64,000 bases of DNA from Hysterangium stoloniferum (GCA_015178975.1 WHVD01000008.1:620001-684000), one strand, 5' to 3'. Positions 34,404 to 50,519 are shown, numbered from the stretch's first letter. A program made the numbers and translations. The notes: generated by a model from the letters alone, not told the origin.

Positions 34404-34571
<168 letters not shown>

Positions 34572-34607
34572 TCAGCTGGGTTCCCATGTTATTATGAGTG
34601 ACTGCAC

Positions 34608-34868
34608 CTTGTGCTGAAAGCTTTTCCAGAGCCAACACTCCATATGAATGAATGTCATCGTGAGTGTCCTTCAAAAATGCAATGATGTCAGGAATGGCAC
34701 TCGAAATGGCAAGTTGAAACTCAACTGTGATTAAATGTTAGCTGGATTCCCATCTTATTATGAGGCATCTCACCTTGTTCTGAAAGCTTTGCCAGGGCCG
34801 AAACTCCCTCTGAATGAACCCAGGTGTCAGTGTCCTTCAAAAGTGCAACAATATCAGCAATGGCATCC
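34608..34868 (-). pseudogene. Two captured HEAT/ARM-like repeat exons
   Basis: Exons 34868-34774 and 34724-34608 encode two similar units: DAIADIVALLKDTDTWVHSE followed by GVSALAKLSEQ, and SAIPDIIAFLKDTHDDIHSY followed by GVLALEKLSAQ. Each is a helix-turn-helix of about 39 residues, the length of a HEAT repeat, and the second exon is exactly 39 codons. They are separated by a 49-nt GT..AG intron. They sit between two parts of GAPDH, so they come from a different donor gene (a basidiomycete HEAT-repeat protein). Confidence 0.75.
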
Positions 34869-35180
34869 GAAACCATTCACGATGAGGCAGCCATCCTTTA
34901 GTGCAACCTCACCCTTGAAGTGACTGTGGGTTGAGTTGTACATATTTGAACAAGTAGCTCTGACAAGTTACTTTTAAAGGAATGCTTCAAATCAATTGTG
35001 GGTAATGGACTTACAACATACTTGGGGTCGAGGAAAGGGCTAAAGTGACATTCAGCTAAATTTGAATCCACATAGAAGACGGCTACTTACTCATTGACTG
35101 CAACCACTTTGACATTGTCATATTGCAGAGCATCACGGAGTACAGTAAGGCCAATCTTCAGTGTGCTTTGTGCTGTACTT
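34869..35180 (-). pseudogene. Captured GAPDH fragment, N-terminal Rossmann part
   Basis: Three collinear blocks on the reverse strand. KIGLTVLRDALQYDNVKVVA followed by VN (35155-35091) is the first beta-alpha-beta unit of GAPDH, without the N-terminal INGFGRIG glycine motif. DPFLDPKYV (about 35040-35014) continues the N-D-P-F motif after an intron. HSHFKGEVALKDGCLIVNGF (34930-34869) matches the GAPDH strand after the YDSxHGxFKG motif. Intron positions appear retained, so genomic DNA rather than mRNA was captured. Confidence 0.88.
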
Positions 35181-35392
35181 GCAAGGGAATGGGTGGCAAA
35201 GTATATTCCTGTATCCCCAGGTCATATTTTTCCTCGTCACAGAAGATCTGAGTCATCTGGTGAAAATTAATTTTATTTAATGGTGTGACCAAACAAATGC
35301 GACGCGAACGATGCAAATATGTGTTACAAAGCATGTGGGTGCTGTCACCTAATGTAATATTCCCACGTCAGAGTGGGTATTTAGGCTCACCC

Positions 35393-35401
35393 ACTAACAA
35401 G
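35393..35401. repeat. 9-bp target site duplication of MULE (right)
   Basis: ACTAACAAG, the partner of 31004-31012. Confidence 0.9.
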
Positions 35402-35740
35402 GCTACCAAAACACAAAAAGAAACAAGAGAGAGAGGGCAAGATAAGGTGTAGGAGAATGGAAGTTCTAATGACTTGAGAATATCACACTTGTATTTAGTG
35501 GAAATCCTAAGAGATTGAAACTGGGGTCTAACTATGTACATCTTAGGGTATTTATACATACTAAAGGGAAAACTAAATAAAGTTCTTATTGAAGGTTCAA
35601 ACCTTGAAGGAAATTAAATAAAATTTACATTTGACACATGTATATCATGTGATTGACATTGTGTGGCCGCAAAACAATTTCAAGCCATTTCGTGTTTGTG
35701 TGACATCACACGCACACTTTGTGACATTTGACACATGACA

Positions 35741-35956
35741 AATAAACAAAACAAAAATAAAACAAAACAAAAATAAAACAAAACAAAAATAAAACAAAAC
35801 AAAAATAAAACAAAACAAAAATAAAAAAAAACAAAAATAAAACAAAACAAAAATAAAATAAAACAAAAATAAAACAAAACAAAAATAAAACAAAACAAAA
35901 TAAAACAAAACAAAAACAAAACAAAACAAAACAAATAAAATAAAATAAAATAAAAT
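35741..35956. repeat. AAAATAAAACAAAAC minisatellite
   Basis: About 215 bp of a 15-bp unit (AAAATAAAACAAAAC), degenerating at the ends to AAAAC and AAAAT arrays. The apparent 88-118-codon Phe/Cys/Leu-rich frames on the minus strand are just its translation in three phases. Confidence 0.95.
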
Positions 35957-36037
35957 GTATGAGCCCTGACAATCACATACAACACATTGCACAGGATACA
36001 AATACAGACAGGTAGAAATTGATAGTTTATAGAGAAA

Positions 36038-36500
36038 TGTCAGGAACCGGAAAACCCACCAGCCTCCAGGCCCCCAGACCCCATCCTACATGCTCCTGAC
36101 CCTCTATATTGTATAGTTACAACTGGAGTTCCCACCGGGGCCCACACGTCAACTTGTTTATGCCCAACTCTCTGTATACACCCCACCCTATCTGTACCCA
36201 ACTCTCTATACTCACTACCAGACAACCCACCGGGACCCGGACTCCACCCTATATACACCCGAATGAGTGTATGAGGGTGCAGCCTATAAGCTGAAGCCAA
36301 GTCCATCTCAGCCGTACCACCATACCTTTCTGGTAATTATTCTGATACACTGTCTTGTATTACTAATCCCCAGAACTTCCCCGGACTTATTACCTGGGGA
36401 CTCCATGGGACAATTCCCGGAAGAAAGTCTGTTCAGAATTAATTACCAGAAACCTCCATGGGACTATCCATGGATCTTTGTTCAGAAGAAATGGGAGAGC
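36038..36500 (+). repeat. LTR fragment, family B
   Basis: Starts TGTCAGGAACCGGAAAACCC and follows 10830-11060, then jumps to the equivalent of 11650-11880 (AGCCTATAAGCTGAAGCCAAG block). It thus lacks the tandem units that expand the 10617 copy. The 3' part is missing. Confidence 0.65.
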
Positions 36501-36616
36501 ATTTGATGTTGATTTACATGTTTGTGATGAATTGGCATAAGGTAGTAATGATACTCACCAGTCCATTGAGCTGAACAATCTGGCAGCAGTACACTGTAAG
36601 AGGAGAGATGTGGTGC

Positions 36617-37104
36617 TGTTAGGACTGGGAAACCCACTGGAACCCAGACCCTATCCTATATGCACCCAACTCTCTATATAGTATGAACCATGCACTGGAC
36701 CCTGCCAAGACATTCCAGACCCCTTGTTTTCAATCCATCTTTGCCTGTTTGACATCTGGTTCAGTTTACCCCTTGTTCCCAATTTTTTTGACATCTGGTT
36801 TATTGTGTTATAGTATGCCTGTTATGTCTTTTTGTATGTCTGTATTAGTAGTACAATAGTCTACAAGTCTATGTATATAGTCAAGTAGCTATCTGTACAT
36901 ACAATCTGATCAGAAAATTGACTTAACTTCAACTTAGTATCTTGTCCCAGCATATTCTCAGAACCCATGGGTGTCCTATCTGCTCCTGTCTGAAGTTGGA
37001 CAACATGATCTTGCAAGGGCACAGCATATAAGCTGAAGCCATGTCATTCCCTGGAATATCCATGGGTTTCCCCAGAGACCCACTCATAAGCCCTGCAGTT
37101 AACA
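36617..37104 (+). repeat. Solo LTR, family B relative (488 bp)
   Basis: TGTTAGGACTGGGAAACCCA at the start and GCAGTTAACA at the end, with the internal block GCATATAAGCTGAAGCC. Flanks are GGTGC and GGCAC, compatible with a 5-bp duplication altered by two transitions. Confidence 0.6.
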
Positions 37105-37514
37105 GGCACTTTCCACAATCTATGGTCTGTAATGGTTTTTACACAAGGGTCAGAGGTGCAACCAAGGCTCATGATGGCAGTCACATCTGTTGGATAACAC
37201 CATCAAAACTCCTCATATTGACCTAAGATCACCCAACCTTAATTCTCAGGCATGGGTGCCTGGTATCACTTTGATGGTGCCTGGTAACATATGTGGTAAA
37301 ATATATAAACTAGAGGCAATAGTAGTATCACCTCAGTCCATTATACAATATACGAGACTGAGGTGAGTCAAGACCATTATGTATTCAATAAGGTAACTAA
37401 TAATCACCCATTAGTTACATTACTATTAGGTACATACAATACATAGTCCATTATACAATATACAAGACTGAGTTACATTACTATTAGGGTCTTGATTCTT
37501 AACAACATCTCTGA

Positions 37515-38550
37515 CAACAGGTGGAGCAATTGGAGAGGACAGTGGGGAAGGAAGTTCAAAGCACTATTAATAATAATTGGAAAGATCATGAAAGTGGACA
37601 GTCTGTAGGTGGGAGGGGTGCATGGAGAGGAGGTGCACCCCATAGTTACTTCTGACAGCAAGGATGCTGAAGTTATTGTGGTTGATGCAAGTGTGTTGAT
37701 CCATGCATTGGGTTATATCAAGAAATTATGTCAGGATGGAAGGGAAGAGATTGTGCTTATTCCCCTTGAAGGTATGGATCCCCAGGCATTTGATATAGTA
37801 ATTCCATCATTGATTTGTATTGCTTCAGCTCTCAACACTCTCAATCTGAAGAAGGGCACCACACCTTTGGCCCAATGAGCTCATGCTGCCTCCCATATAC
37901 TTGAATCACAAGGCAGGACTAACCTTCATATCTGTGTGCAACATGATGATGCCTTTATACCTTGGGATGATATTTCATTCACCATTCTGGATGAAGTTCC
38001 ACCTTTAGGCACTGTCCCACATAATGGACCTCCCAGTCTTCCAATTGGGCTGGCACCACCACCTGAGTTGCTTCACCACACAATCTGTTGTGCAAAATGG
38101 GAGGTCAATAATGCAGCAGATCCATCTCATTCTGATGAGTCTGTGGCTGCTGCCTTCCTGCCACTCCCACAACCAGTGCTTTCTTGGCCATCCACCCCAC
38201 TTTCCTCCATTACCACATTAGAAGAAAAGAAGATAGCCATAGAGAATGTGAATCAATTACAAACTGAGAAGAAACAAGTGTCCAGTGGTAAGAAGATTAA
38301 TCTCAAAGCTTCTGGGAGAGGCTTGCCAACACCAGTTGTTGCAATATCCACCAAAAAGGAAAATTCCCCTTACCCATCCCTTGTTCCCATCATCTCACAT
38401 CCGAGCCCTTCTACACACCACACCCTCCTGAACTGGAGCCACCTCCATCTTCTTATAATGTTCATTTATCTTACCTCCAATGTAGACTGTGCACCAATTC
38501 TGAACCTGTGTTTCCACCTGCACCTGCCCTCCCAATCTTGGTTCTAACCA
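37515..38550 (+). pseudogene. PIN-like domain protein pseudogene
   Basis: Coding-like blocks in order: an upstream block VEQLERTVGKEVQSTINNNW with GGRGAWRGGAPHS (37518-37650), a core AEVIVVDASVLIHALGYIKK (from about 37665) with EIVLIPLEG, and KKGTTPLAQ-stop-AHAASHILESQ with VQHDDAFIPWDD, then a Pro/Ser-rich tail to about 38546. The VVDASVLIHAL motif, with an Asp after hydrophobic residues, is that of PIN-like nucleases; assignment to a family such as Swt1-like is only a guess. The TGA at 37876 stands where related proteins would be expected to have Arg (CGA to TGA), and a frame change occurs near 37655. Otherwise the frame stays open for 200 codons, so inactivation looks recent. It sits between LTRs and may be a transposon-transduced or duplicated copy. 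Confidence 0.65.
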
Positions 38551-38599
38551 ATAGCCATTTTGATTTTTTATTACTGTAATTATTTTAGTTCTTTTTAAT

Positions 38600-41030
38600 A
38601 CTTCCTTAATTATTCAAACTTCCTTAAATGGACAGGACGACTCGACTCTTACAGATTGTGCGCAGCCTCAGATAAACAGGACGCATCGACTATGCAATCC
38701 ATCGGAGCACGTTAATGACCGATCCCTCGTTCTACAAGAGCCGATAATTAGGCTAAAGAAGTATGTGAGTCCAAACAGATTTCATGGACGTTTATCCCTC
38801 ATGTCATGTACTATTAATAACCAAGTCAGCGGGCCAGCACAAACTGGTAATACTGTCAGCCCTAACATGAATACACCTGGGGTTTATTGTCATTCTCGGG
38901 GATTAAACGGTTTTTATCTGGAAGGCTGTCGGAGGATGTTTCCTTATACTGGGAGCCTTTTGAATGACAATTTTGTGGCGAATATTTCCCTTTATGTCTT
39001 GGCACTTAAAATTATTTTCCTGATGTAAAATGATTATCGTGATACATCTGGAGCATGGGGTGCCCAATAGGTTTCACATAAATCACATAGGTTTGGAACC
39101 TTGTATGACAGGTGACTGGGGTTTTAAAAAAAGGATGTATAACATTCGAAGAACTTGAAGCAAGATAAAACCACAAAAAAAGTTGCTAGGCATAGTTATT
39201 AATAATACATCATGCCAATTATTCAATGCAGTTAGGATCTTAATCTCAGGCCCAATATATCTATATTTATTTAGTTTTAAAAGCCCAATCAATTATAGTA
39301 AGCAATTAGCAAGTCAAGTATCAAAAGGCGAAGTGAGTGTATTTTCTCCACGGATGAAGGGTGCATATGAGGAGGCATCTTGTGAATTCACTTGTAATCT
39401 CTCCATTATTAACACTTATTAAGGTCGGCCAGGTCCCTCCACCGGCAACGCAGAGGATGTACGCTTGATTTACGGTCTTTTTCTCCTACGTACCTTACCA
39501 CACGCCTTCTTCCTCGTCTAAATGGACAAATACTTTGTATGATCGGAAAATTACATACATCGGGATGTCTTATTCATTAGATTTTATCCCGATAATATCC
39601 GCAGCACGACATCAGTAAGAAAATTTAAGCGCCAATATAACTTCCAGCTTTGTCCACCGGAGGGCTGCAGTTGGCGGACTTCGAGCTATGGTTTGGCTGA
39701 CAGCAGGGCGTTAGGTCAACGGGGTATACTGAGTGAGTCGCTGCTTGGGCGGGTTGATTGTCGATTTTATCTCTTGTGTTTTTGCTCTGTAATATTTAAT
39801 GATGCCGAAATACCGAACTCACTTACTCAGGTTGTGTGATAAATAAACGAGAAGACTGGTGAGTAATGGAAGATTGTATTCAGTGCCTTTTATCTAGAGA
39901 GTCATATTACGTAGTTGTCGAGTACTGATAATATTTCTGAAAAACGAAAGATGTACTGTATAAAGGATATGGCGCAAATCTTCAAGGGCTGTTCAGGAAG
40001 AATCTCGCGAAAGCGTGGTGAGATATCAGTCAGACGTCCGAGTAGGCATACTCCTACGCTGCTTTCCCGCGATCTATTTCTCAGAGATAATAAGATCTGA
40101 CGTGGGTCTAAAAAGTGATGTTGGAATACCAGGAGACCTACCATAACTGAAAACTATGTTGTGAGCTGGTGATTGATAAGGAAAGAGATCCATATTGCCG
40201 AGAGAGATTATGGAGATCGAGGCCGAAAACAGAATCATGAACCATTAGATACTAATGTACTGAGACACTGGAGATGTCTATCTCACGTTCCGGGTTTACA
40301 TCCATAGAGCGTAATTGGGATTTTAGTGGGTAAGAGGACACGGAGTAGCTGGATGTCATGGTGCCTCCTCAATGGGTCGCACACTAATACCTGCCGTTGG
40401 GGAGTCCAACCTTTTTATATGGTACTGCATATACGCAGAAAGAAGGAGAAGAAACACCTCGTTTATAAACAACCCATCCGTTATACAAGTGATTCTGCGG
40501 GTCTCAGGCTCAGCGGTCAGGCACAAAAAGTGAAGGCATCAGGGAATTTATAGAAGATCTTTTTTTTTTTTTTCATTTCTGAGCGGTTCACTTACATGAT
40601 GCAAGTTAAGAAGTTCGGCAATGCGGTATCTCTTGACGATGCTCAACTTGAAGTGAATCATTGCCTCAAAGTGTGGGTAGCAATGGGTTTACTGGGGACC
40701 CTCCTTCCTCCCCTTATTATCACTTTGGCAGCGTGACGGGGGAGACTCAGAATTCTTCCATGGCTAAGCCCGTGAGGCATTTTTGGGATCCATGAGCAAA
40801 AGACTGTCAGGGGAGACTAGAGACTGCATCGTTGACAGCTGCAGTGAGAGCGCGCGGGCTCGACCGGACCATTCCTTCCACTTAAACTGTGGTTGTCACA
40901 CCACATACCTCTCCCCCTCGACTGGTGATGAATAAACTACGTTGATTGGATATATTGGAAAACCTCGAGTACATTGGTATTGTTTAGTTGTTCATTATAT
41001 AAGAGAGCTTCGTGGCTCATTGTTCCTTAT
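38600..41030. other. Intergenic stretch, no supported gene
   Basis: Frames of 60-87 codons only, without motifs. A T-run sits at 40559-40573. Base composition returns to that of single-copy DNA. Confidence 0.5.
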
Positions 41031-41033
41031 CAG

Positions 41034-45225
<4,192 letters not shown>

Positions 45226-45226
45226 G

Positions 45227-45351
45227 CAATTCTATTTAGATTTGCAACTAATGAAATATTAGCAAACAGAATTGGTTCCTGATATTCATATTAGGAACAC
45301 GATTCAGTTTGCTAATATATATTAGTTGCAAATACTCTCTCTAAATAATTG
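45227..45351. repeat. Long imperfect palindrome (hairpin / fold-back element)
   Basis: Left arm 45227-45283 and right arm 45290-45351 are near-complementary. Examples are TTTGCAACTAAT against ATTAGTTGCAAA, ATATTAGCAAAC against GTTTGCTAATAT, and GGTTCCTGATA against TATTAGGAAC. A loop of only 5-8 nt separates them. With AT-rich ends extending to CAATT/AATTG, it looks like a fold-back MITE or a strong hairpin. Confidence 0.8.
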
Positions 45352-45711
45352 TGTCAAGTACGTTAAGCCCGCCAAAATAGCCAAGCTGCGGCTCAGTAGC
45401 ACGCACATTATCTTTCGCGGGTCGGGCAATCCCTCGCCCGTACTACACAGGAGCAAACCATAATAGCCAAACCAGCTAGTACCGGAAGTAATTTCGCGGT
45501 GGCATATAAGTATGTCTAAAATAATAATTTTTGAGTCACCGATGAGAGCCGACCCATCATCCCTGACCACTCGTTCTAAATGATATGATCTTCATGTTTC
45601 CGAATTCATTGTTGAAACTCGGATTCGGTTTTCAACTACCATATATAGACTAATTTCTCCTTGATTCTTTCATAGTCGGTTTTGAAGGGGGTCCGAGTGT
45701 CCTCATGGATA

Positions 45712-45950
45712 TCAAACCCTAATCAGAAAAGGCAAAAGAGAAATCAAATCGACAAAGGAAATAGGCGCCCAAGATACGCTTAACCCTCCAGAGAAACCAA
45801 GGCTCCGATGAGGATCATTCGGGTTATTGACAATTTTGAGTCCTGGCTTCTTTCCGGTCATTGATGGTGGTCCGCTCTTTTGGGGCAGGATACTTGGCAA
45901 AGAACCGTACTGGTTCCTTTGCCTCATGACATTGTCCTAAACGGGTATTC
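45712..45950 (-). other. Conserved block upstream of DUF6534 copy C (divergent ORF?)
   Basis: A 71-codon minus-strand frame (with PSMTGKKPGLKIVNNPNDPH) corresponds to 27457-27720 upstream of copy B. It is either the start of a divergent gene or a conserved regulatory region. Confidence 0.4.
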
Positions 45951-46050
45951 GCATATCCTATCTCTTCTTCCTTTATCAAGGCCTAGATGCTATCTGCTTT
46001 GACTCTTCTGCACCTCCGTCCCTGCCTCCTCCTCCTCCAGTCTTGCAAAG

Positions 46051-47650
46051 ATGCCAGCAATTATACCCATTGACAATACCTGGGGTAAGGGTTACTTCCT
46101 GTGCTATTCCACTGCACAACGCCGATGGCTATTGTTAACAACAGGTGCTGTGTTTATCGGGGTCCTTGTTGGCGTATTGTAAGTATGCACCCGTCCTTGT
46201 TCCCCGTATCCGTTCTTTGTCCTAATTACATGAATATGAAGTTTGTGAGTCACAAGGAAAAATGGGCCTTTGTGATACCTCGGCGGCGTGAACTGAAACG
46301 ACAATCCTCTTGAAAGATATGGGATTCTCACTTTACAGGTGAGCATAAGCGTTCCATTTATGCACTAGCACAACACTCATTTCACATTTCTAACCCAACA
46401 GATGTACTCATATTACCAGAAATTTCCCAAAGACCCATCCCATCTAAAGTGTCTTGTTGGGGTAATCTGGTGTGTACATCTTCAAGGCTGGCTGCGAAAG
46501 TTGCTTAATGATTTCTATAGGGTATTAGACACGCTGCATACCATCTTCGTCACACACATGGTCTATACCTACTTAGTCACGAATTTTGGGGACTACCTTG
46601 CTCTCGGACATAACATCTGGTCGTTCAACGTAAGGAGTTCTGCTAGACATGATTCCTCAGCTGTTAACCCGCTACCACATAGCTGCACGTTTTAGTGACA
46701 GTGAGTCGGACATTAATTCCATTACCGGTTTATGAATATGTGCCCCCCTGCCAAGAGCCTCGTGGCTTGCATATCACAGGTGTTTTTCATCCACCGATGT
46801 TGGAAGCGTATGTACATATCTTGGCATTCTTGTATTGTGTGCTGATCCATTTCCAGTCGACAAAGGGACATTCAACACCTTTTTGTCGGGAATTATTCTG
46901 TTGTTCGCACTTGTCCAAATTGGTTTGTCTTTTTCCCCCTGTATGATACGTGTATGGTTTGGTTGATTATATCTTTAGCGTTCGGACTGAGTGAGTCATG
47001 GGTGCCTCATTTCATCGAGAACAGCATTGAATTGTCCATCTGTACACTATAGCATGTACCGCCCTCACGTGAGTTTCATAAACTAAGTTTTACAATGACA
47101 TTACTGATAGAACTCTACCAGCTTTACGTTGACCGAATTCACTCAATTCTTAAAATATACAGTTAGTGTTGACGCACCTGCTGTGGATCACATACTTATT
47201 GGGAACATAAGTGGACTGTAGACACTTGGTTGGGTTCCGCCGCCATATGTGATATCCTCGTTAGTGCCGCAATCGTGCGTTCGCTTTGGAGATCGAGGAC
47301 GGGAATTCCACGAACCAACAATTTGATAATGAACTTGATTGTGTGGACAGTAAATACTGGTATTCTAACCAGGTATGAAATCACTATGGATAGTTGTTAA
47401 CCTGTATTTGAAACTAATGTACGGTCTTGTGGGTAATATAGCACATGGGCAATTCTTGACATAGCTTTGGTGGGTGACTCGTTTTAATAAATGTGGTCCT
47501 TATTTTCATCATTTGACGCTTTGGCTTCAGTTCACCGCATCGACGGATACGCTTATTCACGATTTTTTCAACGTTATGTTGGCTAAATTATACGCGAACA
47601 CGCTCCTCGCTACGTACGTTGCGTTTTCATCCCCTCACCTAATACTCTGA
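46051..47650 (+). CDS. DUF6534-family membrane protein (copy C)
   Basis: Membrane protein of the DUF6534 family; function unknown. Exons that join in phase: 46051-46178 (MPAIIPIDNTWGKGYFLCYS, first helix LLLTTGAVFIGVLVGVL), 46317-46338 (YGILTLQ, 22 nt), 46402-46469 (MYSYYQKFPKDPSHLKCLVG), 46521-46629 (VLDTLHTIFVTHMVYTYLV, GHNIWSFN), 46683-46700 (LHVLVT, 18 nt), 46756-46807 (SLVACISQVFFIHRCWK), 46857-46922 (NTFLSGIILLFALVQI), 46979-46990 (12 nt) and 47053-47068 (16 nt). An unresolved acceptor before TWLGSAAICDILVSAAIVR follows; then MNLIVWTVNTGILT, STWAILDIAL and a last exon HDFFNVMLAKLYANTLLAT ending SSPHLIL. The 'KLYAN(S/T)LLAT' end and 'NFGDY' middle are typical of the family. Except for the unresolved acceptor at 47160-47220, no lesion is seen. 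Confidence 0.85.
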
Positions 47651-47756
47651 GCTGAGTGAACAAAATGCTCCCTTGTCTAGACTGAATCACCGCCGCGCTG
47701 CTGGCGGTCCGGATGATAGCGAGGTGCAAAACATATCACTCACCGCCGTGAACCGA

Positions 47757-47969
47757 TCACGGGGTAGTCACAGCCGGAATGGAGACACCAAGGTTAGCCT
47801 CGTTTTCAATGAGCTCTCCAGTCAGGCGTAGCTTCGTCAACTGGCCCACGTTTAGATGAACGGCGTACATATTGTAACACACGCCGTCAAAGACAGTGCC
47901 GAATCCCAGCGAAACCTGTATACTCCCGATAGTAACAAGGCGTCGCACCTCGGGCACGACGCATGACAC
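47757..47969 (-). CDS. Hypothetical protein, C-terminal part, convergent with DUF6534 copy C
   Basis: An open frame VSLGFGTVFDGVCYNMYAVH, then LNVGQLTKLRLTGELIE and SIPAVTTP-stop. It is conserved next to all three DUF6534 copies but interrupted by a shared TAG in copies A and B. Conservation at protein level suggests that a real exon ends here. Upstream exons (48000-48400) were not identified. Function unknown. Confidence 0.4.
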   Translation of the reverse strand: MSCVVPEVRRLVTIGSIQVSLGFGTVFDGVCYNMYAVHLNVGQLTKLRLTGELIENEANLGVSIPAVTTP

Positions 47970-49802
47970 TGGTTAAATTTGGAAATCTGCCCGTGACCTG
48001 ACTAGCTTTGTGTTGTAAGCTTCCTCAATATATGTTGCTTGTATATTGCATATGGGTTAGTGGAGACGGCACAATCCGGCAATAGACGCAGCAATCGTTA
48101 TGGTAAGATGATGACATGGCATGGTAGCCATTTGTCCCTGTGACTTTCTGTCATGCAATCCAATTAGTTGCTGAACCGGAAGAAGCCGCACTCAAAACCA
48201 TTCTTTGAGGGAGGAGAAACTATATACAATGGGAGGTGCAGATCTAGGGGAACAGCGAGTGGGCTCTACATAGGCCACATAATCATTGGAGAACACCAAG
48301 TATAAGCTGCTGACATGCCACTTAATAGGTGGGATGTACATCCTCAGTAACACACCGAAAATGCGTGCGCCTTGGATGGCTTCTAATACCAACCAACCTC
48401 GACATTTAGCAACAATAACTTTATTTATTTATTTTGATATCAAACAGGTAGTTTTGAAAACAAGTGAATAAATCAATCTGCGCTTCCCCTCACCCCTGTT
48501 GCCGCCCACCCGAACAGTTCGTCAAACAAAAGTATGGAAGGTTTTGAAACTGACCCTCAAAATTGCTATACATGTGGTTCAATGAGCTTACAAAGTATCA
48601 TATCGCCTGCTGACTTTCCCCCAACTCTTTACAAGCAAACGATGACGTTCTCGGAGGGTAGGGGCGTTAGGAGTTTCGGGCATGCCGGTAAGGGCAAGCG
48701 TCCGCCTACACCGCCGGATCTGTTGTTTCATGCCCCGCTCGAGCAGAGTCTTTGCTATTGTCTTCCTCTGTCTTCTCAACGATCTGCTTCGTCTGTGCCT
48801 ACAGTCTTCTTGTCCGCTCATAGATGGATCAGTTCATCTATTTCACAAGTCACTTCCGGAGAAGCGGAGAACAGTGATTTAATGAGTGCTAAATCTTATA
48901 GTATAGTCCTATTTTACCCATCGATTTGCAAATTACCCTGCTTCACTGTCGTGTTGGTCATTCTTGGAGCCTTGGTACTTCCATCTCACACGTTGATACT
49001 AGATTATATTTGGTGTGTAGCATCATTTACTACAACTGCGCTATCGGGGGTCCTGAGCAGGCAAACTTTGATAATCCACCCTTCTCTCCCAGATTATAAG
49101 CGATGATCTAGGACTTGACGTTCCGCCACCACGATTTCTAATATTATCGAGGACAAATCGCTTCAATCAGGTTACAGAATTCCGGTGCCGAATAGTAAAC
49201 ACCTGAGGATTTGCAGGCTCACATTACATAATAGTTTTGTTTGATGTCCGCACAGCATGACAATTCATATGCTGACTATTGATCGCCCGCTTAGAGCTAC
49301 TATGTAACTCGTGATGCGACTTTTTGTGTTATTCGCGTCTAGAGTTATCTGTTCGAACCGGGTGTCTATGGTTTCCAACAAGATTTACATGCATAGAGAT
49401 TGAAACCGCAGCGGGCAGTCGTACGAATTGTCGTCAATCAGCGTTTGTAGCGTTCGTGCGAATTCTCTCTCATACACCTTTACAACGCTCCGCAGCAATA
49501 CTCCACTAAGCCATGTCAACATGAGGTAATACATCAAGGGTCGTGCGTCACAGGTTTGCCCACATGTTGGGTCCAACGTCCTGGATCCTGAAGCACACGG
49601 ACAGCCTCCTCTTTGGCGGACGCGGAAGCGGGAGGAGGATTCACTATGCAACGTGTTCGGAGTACCCCTATCACAAGACGCAAGGAGTAATCACATTCTT
49701 AAGGTTTGCATACGTAAGGCTTCTCCCGAGATCCGGGGTGCATTGTTACATCCCCAAGACACTCCCGCAATGACACCTTACCCCGAGCCATTACCGAGAC
49801 CA

Positions 49803-50519
49803 CTAACCTATCGAAGCACCGAACATATCATGATCTAGGAGAAGAAATAACGATGGAATACATTCTAATTTTGTAGGAAGGAAGCTGTCCCTGTGGGTTA
49901 AGGTGACGGTAGTGCCTACAACTCTATGGCACGACGCCTTCCCTGACCAGCGTCGCCTCGCCCATCTGTCCACCTTCATTTTATCTGGAAGTCCCGCGTG
50001 GATCGTGATACTACCTCTGAGTTGTGAAAATACTCTTTTAAATTCTCGTACTATCTGTGAGAATGGCGTCCCCCACTTGGTAAGAATCGCAACCCTGGTT
50101 AGTTCAAACCGATCGTGGATAAAACGATCACTCGCAGGCGGCATTGGGCAAAGTGTGTGGTCAGGTCGGCCACCATCACTGTGTCGGATGTAATGTAATA
50201 CGTTCTCAGCGGTGACTAGCTCTATGTCGGAAACAGCATTGTACGTCGTGGTAAGTGCTTTCCACGCTTCGGCAAATGTGCCAGTAAGTCGTCCTTGCCT
50301 GACAGATATGCCAAAGAACAGCTATTAAGCGCACCCTCAAGCTGAAAGAACTATCGTGCGGTGACAGGAACTAAATGAATCCGTTCCCGAGGCATGGCCA
50401 TCGCCGGTGGGATTGATTGAATCCCCGCCGTCAACCTTTGATGCAGAGCTTGTGCGGGAGTCGGAACCGCTCTGCACTTCTCCTGATGTCAAGGCCCTTG
50501 GCAAGCTTCCAAATGTCAA
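49803..50519 (-). CDS. Hypothetical protein, two-exon model
   Basis: A long coding-like reverse-strand exon runs from an acceptor at about 50305 (CTGTCAG) to the stop at 49803. It begins GRLTGTFAEAWKALTTTYNA and continues through IELVTAENVLHYIRH, FELTRVAILTKWGTPFSQIV and PDKMKVDRWARRRWSGKAS, about 165 codons in one frame without a stop. Upstream, 50519-50340 is a Ser/Gly-rich frame starting MTFGSLPRALTSGEVQSGSD that could be the first exon; the donor is not clear. No domain is recognised. A plus-strand frame overlapping it (49903-50193) is taken as a shadow. Confidence 0.5.

Noticed and set aside
35645..36001. Three overlapping 88-118-codon Phe/Cys/Leu-rich frames that look like membrane proteins
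   Set aside because: They are the same 15-bp A-rich minisatellite translated in three phases on the minus strand.
48534..49106. 190-codon plus-strand frame, the second longest in the window
   Set aside because: No domain, no family-like motif, no promoter or splice context, and an equally open antisense frame; kept out as unsupported, although a lineage-specific gene cannot be excluded.
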